In this document: in pieces, positions 16,669 through 24,427 of the stretch
How the letters are laid out: each line of letters opens with the position of its first letter
How positions within the stretch are numbered: the first letter of the stretch is position 1
NCBI RefSeq assembly: GCF_011044495.1
Contig: NZ_CP049143.1
Location: 6,262,001 to 6,326,000 of the forward strand
Reading direction: 5' to 3'
DNA: 64,000 bases
DNA from: Roseimicrobium sp. ORNL1
GTDB lineage: Bacteria; Verrucomicrobiota; Verrucomicrobiia; Verrucomicrobiales; Verrucomicrobiaceae
Program-made: the position numbers and the translations under genes
Notes under the pieces: generated by a model
Database searches by the model: none
Told to the model about the DNA's origin: nothing
The model's input: the letters and a program-made list of their open reading frames with translations, nothing else

Positions 16669-17328
16669 ATGAATCCCCGCCTAGCCCGACTTTTCTTTCT
16701 TCCCGCCGCGCCGTTGGCGTTGCTCCTGAGCGGTTGCATCTCGCTGGACCAGCTTCCCAAAGTGGACCTGCCCGAGCTGCCGAAGGTGAAGGTCCCCTTT
16801 GTGGGGAATGACGCCACCGCTCCGGCCAATGATCCACAGGTTCCCTGGTCACTGAAACAGCCGCTGGCCTACGGGCACACGCTTGAGCTCGCGGTCTATG
16901 CTGGTCAGCGCTCTCCCGCGAAGGTCTTCGCGGGCGCCGTGATGGTTGATGAAAATGGAAAGGTCGATCTCGGCAAGTACGGCACCTTCAAGCTGGGCGG
17001 CAAGACCGCTTCCCAAGCCGCGCGCGAACTGGAGGCGGCCTTCCGCAGGAAGCGCGGCGAATCCCTCATCACGGTGCACCTTGCTTCCATCGAAGGCACT
17101 CAACTGCTCACCGTGCACGGCGCGGTGAAGCATGAGAGCGTGATCCAATATTTCGGCGGCGCGAACCCCGCGAACATTTTGCAATATGTGGGTGGTCGTG
17201 ATGAACGCGCCACGGGCCGTGCGGTCTACGTCACGCGAAACGGCGTGAAGGCCTTCCATTCGGACTATCTCAATCAGGACATCACACTGGAAGCAGGCGA
17301 TGTCGTGACCTATTCCGACGCGCTGTAA
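16669..17328 (+). CDS. polysaccharide-export (Wza/SLBB-type) lipoprotein
   Basis: 219 residues. A lipoprotein signal with lipobox LLSGC (Cys about residue 23) is followed by a Pro-rich linker. Then comes a poly-export domain: YGHTLELAVYAG (usual start of the domain), MVDENGKVDLGKYG and AARELEAAFRRK. An SLBB-like second half contains LTVHGAVKHESVIQYFGG and ends LEAGDVVTYSDAL. These proteins form or line outer-membrane polysaccharide export channels. It is short for a full Wza and has no polymerase, flippase or tyrosine kinase gene beside it, so it may be an isolated or accessory member. Neighbours are a DoxX-like gene and ruvC. Confidence 0.8.
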   Translation: MNPRLARLFFLPAAPLALLLSGCISLDQLPKVDLPELPKVKVPFVGNDATAPANDPQVPWSLKQPLAYGHTLELAVYAGQRSPAKVFAGAVMVDENGKVDLGKYGTFKLGGKTASQAARELEAAFRRKRGESLITVHLASIEGTQLLTVHGAVKHESVIQYFGGANPANILQYVGGRDERATGRAVYVTRNGVKAFHSDYLNQDITLEAGDVVTYSDAL

Positions 17329-17361
17329 GCTTCTGTTCCATCTCTCTTCCTCACCTGCGGC

Positions 17362-17838
17362 ATGCTCGGCGACAGCACTCCTTTCGACAGCCCACCTCCC
17401 ATTGTCGGCATCATCCCCCTGCGCATCGGCGCGGGGGCACTGCTGCTCTACATGCATGCGTGGAATGGAACGGCTCTCGCCTGGCAGCACGTGTGGAATC
17501 AGCAGCCGTGGGATCTGATGGCGACCATGGAGCAGGCTGGATTCAGTCCGCTCATGGGAAAAATCTTCGGTGCCGCAGCGGCGGTGGTGGCCGCCTTCAC
17601 GGCGGTGAGCTGGATTCTGGGATTCGTGACCCGTTTCTCTTCTGTGGTGTTCATGCCGGTGGCGCTCGGCGCCCTCTGGGTGTGCAACAAGTCGGACCTG
17701 CCGTACCGCGCCGAGGCCGCAGTGCTCTATTTCCTGGTGGCCGTCACGCTTCTGGTGAATGGCTCCGGCTGGCTCGCCGTGGACACGCTCTTCCGCATGC
17801 GGCAGGACCGGAAGAAATCGGATTCCTTTTTTCTCTAG
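17362..17838 (+). CDS. DoxX-like membrane protein
   Basis: 158 residues with four hydrophobic segments: IIPLRIGAGALLLYMHAW, FGAAAAVVAAFTAVSWILGF, VVFMPVALGALWVC and AAVLYFLVAVTLLVNGSGW. This is the layout of the DoxX/SURF4-like family, small inner-membrane proteins sometimes linked to thiosulfate:quinone oxidoreductase or respiratory complexes. The late NGSGWLAVDTLF segment fits DoxX. It lies 33 bases behind the export lipoprotein gene. Function here is not determinable. Confidence 0.72.
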   Translation: MLGDSTPFDSPPPIVGIIPLRIGAGALLLYMHAWNGTALAWQHVWNQQPWDLMATMEQAGFSPLMGKIFGAAAAVVAAFTAVSWILGFVTRFSSVVFMPVALGALWVCNKSDLPYRAEAAVLYFLVAVTLLVNGSGWLAVDTLFRMRQDRKKSDSFFL

Positions 17839-17913
17839 CGCAACCGATGCGGGAATGCGATGGCCTTGCCGCGACCACGGCATGAGGCCCGCCGATGCCG
17901 CATTGCACGCACG

Positions 17914-18429
17914 ATGGCCAATCCCCTCCGCATCCTTGCTGTGGACCCCGCCCTGCGGTGCACCGGCTACGCCGTGCTGCACCATGAGGCCGGACAGACC
18001 CGCACCGTGACCTATGGTGTGATACAAAATCCCGCCAAGATGCTCGCGTCCGGCTGCCTCGTGGCCATCCGGGAACGCCTGACGGAACTCATCCGGGAAC
18101 ACCAGCCGACCGAATGCGCGGTGGAGGCCACCATCTACGTGCAGAGTTTCCGCACGGCGATCACCCTAGGCAGCGTCCGGGGCGCCGTGCTGATCGCGGC
18201 CGCTGAGCATGGCCTTGCAATTTACGACTACGCTCCGCGTGAAGTGAAACAAGCCGCCGTGGGCAAGGGCGCCGCCGCCAAGGAGCAGGTTGCCTTCATG
18301 ATGCGCTCCATCCTTCGCCTGCGCGAGACTCCTCCTGCGGATGCCGCTGACGCTCTGGCAGTTGGACTGGCCCATATTCAGGCGGTCGCGGGAAAACTCG
18401 CCACAGGCACCACCCGGGATCGGGTCTGA
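17914..18429 (+). CDS. ruvC: crossover junction endodeoxyribonuclease RuvC
   Basis: 171 residues from ATG 17914. RuvC resolves Holliday junctions as a dimer together with RuvAB. The four carboxylates are in place: D11 (ILAVDPALR), E71 (AVEATIYVQS), D143 and D146 (PADAADALAVGLAH). The DNA-binding loop reads FRTAITLGSVRGA, and the basic segment REVKQAAVGKGAAAKEQV is typical. The longer frame from 17860 adds Arg-rich residues not found in the family. Length is normal. ruvA and ruvB are not in the window. Confidence 0.93.
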   Translation: MANPLRILAVDPALRCTGYAVLHHEAGQTRTVTYGVIQNPAKMLASGCLVAIRERLTELIREHQPTECAVEATIYVQSFRTAITLGSVRGAVLIAAAEHGLAIYDYAPREVKQAAVGKGAAAKEQVAFMMRSILRLRETPPADAADALAVGLAHIQAVAGKLATGTTRDRV

Positions 18430-18582
18430 TTGCCAAGGCTTTCACGTGTCGCAATAGGGGGCGATGAGCCCTGCGCTTTAGCCCGTGCCTCACCACGATT
18501 GCTAAAATAATTTATTTCATTTAGAACCAGTCGAAGGGACGGGGGCGAATATTCATTTAACCTACCCCGCAAATTGCCCCCA

Positions 18583-18771
18583 ATGAAACCAGCGCCACAG
18601 CGCCTTGATGATCTCGCTCACGCCCACTGGCGCGTGAAGTTCCTCAAGAACCTTCTTGAGGTCCACCGCTCCATCCCCAAGCGAAGCGGCAACGACTGGC
18701 TGCTTCAAGAAGCAGACTACGTGCAACGCATTGTTCAGGCAGAGAGAGAGATTGCGCTCAAGAGCCCTTAA
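18583..18771 (+). CDS. small hypothetical protein
   Basis: 62 residues from ATG 18583. A helical sequence (RLDDLAHAHWRVKFLKNLLE, then DYVQRIVQAEREIALK) with good amphipathic pattern and no membrane span. No family recognised. The 150 bases before it, after ruvC, are AT-rich and may hold a promoter. Frames on the opposite strand look like shadows because they are Gly/His/Arg-rich. Confidence 0.5.
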   Translation: MKPAPQRLDDLAHAHWRVKFLKNLLEVHRSIPKRSGNDWLLQEADYVQRIVQAEREIALKSP

Positions 18772-19009
18772 ATTCTGCACGACAGCCTCGCTCAGGCCGG
18801 TGCCGGTGCATCCACCGCATCCAGGTCCAATTGCATGAGCGTGCCTCTGCCCCTCCTCATGCGGGTGATGTGATCCGTCATGTGCGGATCGAGGTACGGT
18901 GCGCCAGCCTTCTAAGGGGGCTGTCGTTCTACTCATGACTTGATTGATTCACGGCACTCCACGAATGTGTGGAAACAACCGTCGTCGTGCCGCACTCCAA
19001 TCCCTGGCC

Positions 19010-19498
19010 ATGCAGCGTCACCTTGCCACCTACCTGAACGATCACCTCGCAGGATCCGTGGCGGCGCTCGCGTTGATCGGGGACATGAGCCACGCCGTCA
19101 GGGACCCGGCGCTCAAGTCCTTCCTGGTGCAGCTCAAGGACGAGATCACCGAGGAGCAACAGGTTTTGAGGATCATCCTTCAGGCCAATGACATGAAGGA
19201 GGCCGCCTTCAAAAAGGCCGCGGCATGGCTGGGCGAGAAAGCCAGTGCGCCCAAGTTCGGAGGCAGCGCGGATGACAACGACAGCCTCGCCATCATGCAG
19301 GGGCTGGAGATGCTGTACCTGGGCATTACCGGCAAGCTGCTGGGCTGGGCGGCATTCCACGCGGCCATTGCGCCCATGGTAGAAGCGCTGGGCTTTGATT
19401 TGACCCGCCTTCACCAACAGGCGGAGACACAACGCTCCATGGTGGAGGAGTTCCGCCTGGCCTATGCGCGGAAGGCCTTCGCAGGCGAGGCTGGCTGA
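19010..19498 (+). CDS. helical hypothetical protein, four-helix-bundle-like
   Basis: 162 residues from ATG 19010 (MQRHLATYLNDHLAGSVAAL). All-helical and soluble. The N-terminal half, with RHLATYLNDHLAGS and KDEITEEQQVLRIIL, has the spacing of a ferritin-like or DUF892-like bundle (acidic/His residues on helices), but a metal site is not certain. The second half includes GLEMLYLGITGKLLGWAAFH and a C-terminal helix. No named family recalled with confidence. A start at TTG 18944 is possible but unlikely. Neighbours are small stress-type genes. Confidence 0.7.
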   Translation: MQRHLATYLNDHLAGSVAALALIGDMSHAVRDPALKSFLVQLKDEITEEQQVLRIILQANDMKEAAFKKAAAWLGEKASAPKFGGSADDNDSLAIMQGLEMLYLGITGKLLGWAAFHAAIAPMVEALGFDLTRLHQQAETQRSMVEEFRLAYARKAFAGEAG

Positions 19499-19558
19499 TC
19501 TGCCAGTAGGGTAGCCGCCTGATGCCGATGTCGGCTAATATTTCCAGTCGCGTTTGCT

Positions 19559-19765
19559 GTGACTGTGAAGCAATTCCTCGTCATCTTCAGAAGAGGCCAT
19601 CCCCAGCACATCGAGGCTGAGGGATTTCACCAGCACGTGCAGTGCTATGAATTTTTCGGCTGCTCCCAAGCGCCGGTGCGGAAGACCTTTGATCGCGCTG
19701 CCGTGGCAGACGTGGTGGAGGTCAAGAACACTCCTGCGCGCGATTCATGGAATGAGGTCCGATAG
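19559..19765 (+). CDS. small hypothetical protein
   Basis: 68 residues from GTG 19559 (or GTG 19565). The sequence VKQFLVIFRRGHPQHIEAEG reads as alternating strands of a small alpha/beta protein, followed by FHQHVQCYEFFG and a late AVADVVEVKN strand. It resembles short uncharacterised proteins in many soil bacteria, but I cannot name a family. No good ribosome site is visible. Confidence 0.5.
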   Translation: MTVKQFLVIFRRGHPQHIEAEGFHQHVQCYEFFGCSQAPVRKTFDRAAVADVVEVKNTPARDSWNEVR

Positions 19766-19802
19766 AACGAACCTGAACCAAGCACTTCACCCGGAAACTG
19801 GT

Positions 19803-20045
19803 ATGAATCGCAGCGATATTCCCACCGCCTCGCAACGCGCCCATCAACCGAAGCTCTACGTCGGCAGAATCGCCGCAGGAGCTGTTCTGTTTGTCATGGG
19901 GCTCATTCTTCTTCCCACAGTCGCGATGACCGCCGCCGGCATTGCGCTTTGCATGGTTGGCATCTGTCTTGTCGGCATGGCATTCGTGAGCCGCAGATAT
20001 GGCGCCGCACACTCGCCGAGCCACGCCGCCCACAAGCCCCACTGA
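19803..20045 (+). CDS. small two-span membrane protein
   Basis: 80 residues from ATG 19803. Two adjacent hydrophobic segments (IAAGAVLFVMGLILLPTVA and AAGIALCMVGICLVGMAFV) sit between a polar N-terminus and a His-rich tail (HSPSHAAHKPH). Probably an inner-membrane protein of unknown function. The frame opens upstream to 19647, but that part overlaps the preceding gene and is not likely used. Confidence 0.55.
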   Translation: MNRSDIPTASQRAHQPKLYVGRIAAGAVLFVMGLILLPTVAMTAAGIALCMVGICLVGMAFVSRRYGAAHSPSHAAHKPH

Positions 20046-20180
20046 GTTTCCCATGGAAGGACTTCCCGGAAGGTAGAAGACCGGAGCACGGAGGCGGAAC
20101 GATTCCTATATATGAAGAGGGCGCGTGGCGACGCTGCGGCGCACTCATGCAGTGAATCGAACCCCTAACAATCGACTACT

Positions 20181-20444
20181 ATGGACTTCCTCTGGATGCT
20201 CTTGATCGGTCTGCTCGTGGGAGCAGTCGCCAAGTTCCTCATGCCGGGTAATGACCCGGGCGGCTTCATCGTCACCATGTTCCTGGGTGTAGCCGGCGCG
20301 TTTGTCGCCGGCATGCTTGGACGCGGTCTCGGCTGGTACAACGAAGGTGAACCCGCAGGCTTCATTGCCTCGGTGATAGGAGCCATTCTCCTGCTCGTGG
20401 TGTACCGCCTCTTCACAAGTGGCGGACGCCACGTGCACCACTAG
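20181..20444 (+). CDS. GlsB/YeaQ/YmgE family stress-response membrane protein
   Basis: 87 residues with the family pattern: MLLIGLLVGAVAKFLMPG, the Gly-rich segment PGGFIVTMFLGVAGAFVAG, and a final span GFIASVIGAILLLVVYRLF. These very small three-span membrane proteins (also called transglycosylase-associated) are induced by general stress in several bacteria; their mechanism is unknown. The C-terminus ends in GRHVHH. A strong hairpin plus T-run follows at 20501. Confidence 0.92.
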   Translation: MDFLWMLLIGLLVGAVAKFLMPGNDPGGFIVTMFLGVAGAFVAGMLGRGLGWYNEGEPAGFIASVIGAILLLVVYRLFTSGGRHVHH

Positions 20445-20500
20445 ACGGACCGAAATCAATGCTGGATTTGCCGGCCTGGCATGGCTGGTTTCTTGAAGCG

Positions 20501-20533
20501 CCGGCTGGAGCTGAATCTCCAGCCGGTTTTTTT
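20501..20533 (+). terminator. terminator after the GlsB-type gene
   Basis: Perfect 10-bp arms CCGGCTGGAG (20501-20510) and CTCCAGCCGG (20517-20526) around CTGAAT, followed by seven T on the + strand. The orientation of the T-run assigns it to the + strand gene ending at 20444. Confidence 0.88.
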
Positions 20534-20549
20534 GTCTAGCCGGGGTGCC

Positions 20550-21290
20550 TCACCGGGGTTCGGCGCTCCCCTTCTGCAGCACCTTGAACCGTGTCACCGT
20601 GAATTTGCCAGCCTTGTCCACCAGGCCGTCCAATTCCGATTCCAAATTGTAGGGCCACGTCGTGTCTGTGTTTTCCGGAAGCCGGGACGTCTTTGGATCC
20701 GAGGTCATGGAAGCGTGCACAGCCAGCGGCAGTTGGAATCCTTTATCGCCACCCACCTGGATGAAGACCGAAAATCCCTCGGGATAGGCACTTCCATTCC
20801 CAGCGTTCTCCTTTTTCTTGATGGCATAGGTTTCGGGCGTCGCTTCCTTGGCGCGTTTCAGGATTGCCCGCTCCACGATCTTCCGGAGGTCCAACTGCCA
20901 GACAACCTTGCCGTCCTTGAGCTTGTACAAGACTTGCTCGTGCTCGAACCATTTGCCACTCACTGTCCACAGTAAGAGGTCGCTCTCCGAGGACCACTGG
21001 GCATCTGCGGTACCCCTGACAGGATAGGTGGTGCCCACCAGGCTTTCCATCACTACGATGGGTCGCTTTGTCGCCACTTCCACCAGCACATTCTTGAGGC
21101 TCTCATTTTCAATGTACTGATCCATTGTGGGAACCGTCACCCCAAAGCGGCCATCCGGCGAGATGGTGGCCTGGGAAATCGGAATCTTCAGACTCGGATT
21201 CGGGTCAGCCCCATGTGAAGAAACGCTGCCCAGTGCCACCGCGAAGAGCAGGACAAGAACGTTCACGTGAGAAACAATGAGACGCATCAC
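20550..21290 (-). CDS. secreted hypothetical protein, paralogue A
   Basis: 246 residues with a signal peptide (VNVLVLLFAVALGSVSSHGA). The mature part is a beta-rich domain beginning SLKIPISQATISPDGRFGVT, with a WD-like ISPDGRFGV strand, then an inner SDLLLWTVSGKWFEHEQVLY segment and a conserved AYPEGFSVFIQVGG. It looks like a single beta-propeller blade region or a small beta domain; no named family. It is a close paralogue of the gene at 21535-22266, produced by tandem duplication. Exported to the periplasm or outside. Function unknown. Confidence 0.8.
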   Translation of the reverse strand: MMRLIVSHVNVLVLLFAVALGSVSSHGADPNPSLKIPISQATISPDGRFGVTVPTMDQYIENESLKNVLVEVATKRPIVVMESLVGTTYPVRGTADAQWSSESDLLLWTVSGKWFEHEQVLYKLKDGKVVWQLDLRKIVERAILKRAKEATPETYAIKKKENAGNGSAYPEGFSVFIQVGGDKGFQLPLAVHASMTSDPKTSRLPENTDTTWPYNLESELDGLVDKAGKFTVTRFKVLQKGSAEPR

Positions 21291-21359
21291 GTTCGCATCA
21301 TATCACCCGTAGGTTCTCTGGCGCAAAAAATGTTTCGCGCCCCCCCTAGAGCACCACAA

Positions 21360-21371
21360 TCACAATTGTGA
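21360..21371. promoter_or_regulatory. 12-bp perfect palindrome upstream of paralogue A
   Basis: TCACAATTGTGA lies in the ~90-bp spacer between the duplicated units, 70 bases ahead of the paralogue A start codon. It is absent from the corresponding place upstream of paralogue B, so the two copies may be regulated differently. Confidence 0.4.
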
Positions 21372-21480
21372 CCGATTGGAAACTAAGTCGCGGGGCGACG
21401 ACACTAAAAACCGACCTGGCACTGACGAGTCGAAACCGATGATGAATTTGGCGGCCCGGCATGGCTAGTTTCTCGAAGCG

Positions 21481-21513
21481 CCGGTTGAAGCTGAATCTCC
21501 AGCCGGTTTTTTT
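21481..21513 (+). terminator. orphan duplicated terminator
   Basis: Arms CCGGTTGAAG and CTCCAGCCGG with the same CTGAAT loop and seven T. Relative to the intact hairpin at 20501 the left arm has two substitutions (one leaves a G-T pair, one a mismatch). No + strand gene precedes it, so it is a decaying passenger of the duplication. Confidence 0.7.
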
Positions 21514-21534
21514 GTGCCTGTGCCTCTCGCTCTC

Positions 21535-22266
21535 TCAATGAGGGGTCTTGCTTCCCTTCTGCAAGAGCTTGAACCGTGTCACCGTGAATTTGCCAGCATT
21601 GTCCACCGTTGCTTCCAGTTCCGATTCTAGATTGTAGGGCCACGACGTTTCCGTGTTGCCCGACAGCCGGGACATCGTTGGATCAGAGGTCATGGAAGCG
21701 TGCACTGCCAGCGGCAATTGGAATCCTCTATCGCCACCCACCTGAATGAAGACCGAAAACCCCTCGGGATAGGCACTGCCCCACCCAGCATTTTCCTTTT
21801 TCTTGATCGCATAAGTTTCGGGCGACGCTTCCCTAGTACGCTTCAGGATTGCTTTCTCCACGGTCTTCCGGAGATCCAGTTGCCAGGATACTTTGCCGTC
21901 CCTGAGTTTGAAGAGGACTTGCTCGTCCTCGAACCATTTACCATCCACGATCCACAGCAAGAGGTCGCTCTCCGCAGACCACTTGGCACCTGCGGTATTC
22001 CTGGCAAGAGAGGTGGTGCCCAACTGGCCTTCTATTGCCACGATGGGTCGCTTCGTTGCCACTTCCACGAGCATATTTTTGAGGTTCTCGTTTTCCAGCA
22101 ACTCGTCCGTGGTGGGAACCGTCACTCCATACCGGCCATCCGGCGAGATGGTGCCCTGGGAAATCGGAATCTTCAGACTCGGATTCGGGTCAGCTCCATG
22201 TGAAGAAACGCTGCCCAGTGCCGCCGCGAAGAGCAGGACAAGAACGTTCACGCGAGAAAGCATCAC
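21535..22266 (-). CDS. secreted hypothetical protein, paralogue B
   Basis: 243 residues, aligned nearly end to end with paralogue A: signal peptide VNVLVLLFAAALGSVSSHGA, SLKIPISQGTISPDGRYGVT, SDLLLWIVDGKWFEDEQVLF and AYPEGFSVFIQVGG. Differences cluster in the middle (for example TSLARNTAGAKWSAES versus TYPVRGTADAQWSSES), while signal peptide and C-terminus are conserved; both copies remain intact, so both are probably used. Function unknown. It has its own upstream region identical over about 45 bases with that of A. Confidence 0.8.
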   Translation of the reverse strand: MMLSRVNVLVLLFAAALGSVSSHGADPNPSLKIPISQGTISPDGRYGVTVPTTDELLENENLKNMLVEVATKRPIVAIEGQLGTTSLARNTAGAKWSAESDLLLWIVDGKWFEDEQVLFKLRDGKVSWQLDLRKTVEKAILKRTREASPETYAIKKKENAGWGSAYPEGFSVFIQVGGDRGFQLPLAVHASMTSDPTMSRLSGNTETSWPYNLESELEATVDNAGKFTVTRFKLLQKGSKTPH

Positions 22267-22417
22267 GTTCGCATCATATCACCCGTAGGTTCTCTGGCGC
22301 AAAAAATGTTTCACACTAACCCCCCTCCTGCCCAAGGATTACCCATAATCGTACGAGTCCTTACACGAGAGAAGATGGGGCTGCAGATTGAAGAAGAGGC
22401 GGCAGCCTCCAAGGATC

Positions 22418-22531
22418 GGGGGCACTCTTGCCCCCAATGCGGGTGGCAACTCCAGCGCCCAGTCGCTCCGGTAGGGCGTTGCCTCCATGAATTACACCTG
22501 TTGGCTCGCTGCCAAGGGGGCAGGAGTGCCC
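22418..22531. repeat. imperfect palindromic element
   Basis: The arms 22420-22439 and 22512-22531 are inverted repeats with 16 of 20 matching bases. The left arm is itself a hairpin (GGGGGCA...TGCCCCC, 22418-22435). Inside, GGCAAC...GCGCCC and GGGCGTTGCC partly pair. It lies 136 bases before the next palindromic element. Confidence 0.55.
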
Positions 22532-22666
22532 ATACGCATGAACCCAAATGAGAGCGTGCTGAAGACTCCGTTGGGCGAGCACGCCATTCACAGTGGGCTA
22601 TGAGGCACAGTCGAAGCAGTTCCGCGGACTACGCCCTTCAAGGCAAACGTCCTTCCACCAAAGTGG

Positions 22667-22806
22667 CGGTAGGGATGCGCTCCTGCGCGTCCGACTTTAG
22701 GCGGGCGGAGGTGGTGTGGAACTGCGGCACGAAGTGGCCTCGCCATGTGGCATTCCCCTCCGCCTCCGCCCGCTATCTACGGACGCGCAGGAGCGCATCC
22801 CTACCG
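22667..22806. repeat. 140-bp palindromic element with perfect 27-bp arms
   Basis: Arms 22667-22693 and 22780-22806 are perfect inverted repeats of 27 bases (CGGTAGGGATGCGCTCCTGC...). An inner pair 22701-22711/22763-22773 is also perfect (11 bp), and weaker pairing continues to the centre. It has no coding capacity. The form is that of a MITE or REP-like element. Confidence 0.8.
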
Positions 22807-23042
22807 TCCCTTTTGTGTGGAGGGACGCTCAAGTGCATCGCGAATAGTGGCTCAGGGGCTAAAGGACGTATTCGTTTCGACGATGAACTCGCAGGCTATT
22901 GTCCCTCCCGGCACAAATGAAATCCTCAGGTTAATGCTTATGTCAGGAGTGCCCCCGATCCTTGGGCTGTCGCGCGTCTCCGCCTCGCAAGTACATCTCC
23001 CCGTCAGGAAGACTCGTTTGATTTGTGGGTAACCCTGAGCCC

Positions 23043-23627
23043 CTACGTATCCCGCCACGGACACGTGGTGAGATGGTCATTCACCATGCCGACTGCCTGC
23101 ATCCATGCATAGACAATCACCGGCCCAGCGAACTTGAAGCCACGTTCCTTCAGTGCGGCGGACATCTTCACGGAGGCAGGAGTTTGCGCCGGTACCTGAG
23201 ACGTGGACTTCCACGTGTTCCGCTTGGGTTTGCCACCGGCGAGGTCCCACAGAAAGTCGGAAAAATCGATCCCCTCCTCCTGCATGGCGAGATAAGCTTT
23301 GGCATTGCCAATGGTAGCCTCAATCTTCGCGCGTGAGCGGATGATGCCCGGATCCGCGAGGAGGCGCTTCACATCCTTCGCGCCGTATCGGGCGATCTTC
23401 TCGGGATCGAATCCCTGGAAGGCTTTTCGGAAAGCGTCGCGCTTGCGCAGAATGGTGATCCACGAGAGGCCCGCTTGGAAGCCATCCAGCACCAGCTTTT
23501 CCCAAAGGGCCCGGCTGTCGTGCTCCGGACGCCCCCATTCTTCATCGTGATAGGCCGCCATGAGAGGGTCATTGGCAGCCCAGGTGCAACGTTTCTCCGG
23601 TGCCTTCTTGGAGGATGTCTTCTTCAT
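23043..23627 (-). CDS. tag: DNA-3-methyladenine glycosylase I
   Basis: About 194 residues from the ATG at 23627 (MKKTSSKKAPEKRC). Tag removes 3-methyladenine from alkylated DNA in base-excision repair. Family features: CTWAANDPLMAAYHDEEWGR with Cys and His 13 apart, and NDHLTTCPW with His and Cys 4 apart. These match the zinc-binding Cys4/His17/His175/Cys179 spacing of E. coli Tag. LDGFQAGLSWITILRKRDAF forms the catalytic-pocket region, and FLWDLAGGKPKRNTW is also typical. It lies beside rnpB on the same strand, about 110 bases downstream of it. Length is normal. Confidence 0.95.
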   Translation of the reverse strand: MKKTSSKKAPEKRCTWAANDPLMAAYHDEEWGRPEHDSRALWEKLVLDGFQAGLSWITILRKRDAFRKAFQGFDPEKIARYGAKDVKRLLADPGIIRSRAKIEATIGNAKAYLAMQEEGIDFSDFLWDLAGGKPKRNTWKSTSQVPAQTPASVKMSAALKERGFKFAGPVIVYAWMQAVGMVNDHLTTCPWRDT

Positions 23628-23736
23628 GACGTGACGTGAGGAATGCCGCAATCGCTCGGGCTCAGGTTCGCGAGAGCATCACGCAAAGCGCCCGCCTTTG
23701 GAAGGCTGAACTGAACCGCGGAAAGAAGAAGAACTT

Positions 23737-24183
23737 GGGACGGCCGGTGTAAGCCGGATTCTGTGCCTCCCACCGTGAGGCAGGAGGTGGCGGTCATTTC
23801 TCTCGAAGCGTCCTCCACCGAAGCAGAGGACACGCGTCCCGCTTGCGCGGCGATGCGACTAATACCCGGAGTTATCCATCCCGCCGGAGCGGGACTTGCG
23901 GCCAGGGCGGGCCGTTTCTCCTGTTATGTCTTGCACCGCGTGGGGTTTGTCCTGCCTCCTTCCTTACAGTCGGAGCGGTGGGCTCTTACCCCGCCTTTTC
24001 ACCCTGGCCGGCAGGAACCTTGCGGCACCCACCGGTGGTATGTTTTCTGTGACACTTTCCGTGACCGGTCGCTTGCGCTTCCAGCCCCCATGCTTGCGCA
24101 CGGCACGCTGCCCTGAGGTGTCCGGACTTTCCTCTGCGTACCCGTGTTTCCACAAATCCGCAGCGACAGCCTCCGGCCGACCC
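23737..24183 (-). ncRNA. rnpB: RNase P RNA (M1-like, type A)
   Basis: Read on the minus strand, the gene begins GGGTCGGCCGGAGGCTG (5' end near 24183). It contains the universal GAGGAAAGTCCGGAC block (complement of 24120-24134), the AGGGTGAAAAGG segment, and ends with ACAGAATCCGGCTTAC followed by CCGGCCGTCCC (3' end near 23737). The ends pair as helix P1 (GGG-CGGCCGG with CCGGCCG-CCC, one mismatch), which defines a ~447-nt RNA of normal size. A plausible promoter on the minus strand is TTGCCC (24214-24219) with TTATCT (24193-24198), spacer 15. It processes tRNA 5' ends together with RnpA, which is not in the window. Confidence 0.95.
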
Positions 24184-24427
24184 AAGAGGACAAGATAAGG
24201 GAAAAGCAGTAAGGGGCAAGGGATTAGGGAAGCTTCTGTTGGCGGTGGATGAGCGATGGCTGAGCAATTGTTGAGCGGTGGTTTGCAATTGCCCTGAGGT
24301 TGAGCAGAAAGGCGGTGGAATGGTCGATCTCAAAATTGCGTGCCTTCATTTGGGCGTGTGCTAGCCTGAGTGAAGTCTGGCTGGCGCAGGCCTGTGTTTG
24401 CGCCCCAGTGCATCCCTTTCCTCCTTC

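Larger units (their letters stand above)
20450..21338. repeat. tandem duplication, unit 1
   Basis: This ~890-bp stretch, carrying a + strand terminator, a - strand gene and its upstream region, is repeated at 21429-22312. Matching landmarks are offset by about 976-980 bases (for example, the segment beginning GTTCGCATCATATCACC at 21291 and at 22267). The two units are separated by ~90 unmatched bases. Confidence 0.85.
21429..22312. repeat. tandem duplication, unit 2
   Basis: Second unit of the duplication described at 20450-21338. It contains paralogue B and a copy of the + strand terminator that has no + strand gene in front of it. Confidence 0.85.
22313..23042. other. gene-free, palindrome-rich interval
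   Basis: About 730 bases with no convincing gene; short frames here are Pro/Arg/Gly-rich and run through inverted repeats. It holds two palindromic elements (22418-22531 and 22667-22806, listed separately). The final ~230 bases before the tag stop codon show nothing recognisable. Confidence 0.6.

Noticed and set aside
22306-23032. Short + strand frames in the repeat-rich gap
   Set aside because: They cross two palindromic elements and lack ribosome sites or recognisable composition.
23763-24198. Several frames on both strands across the RNase P RNA
   Set aside because: The region is rnpB by its conserved blocks and P1 pairing, so frames here are not genes.
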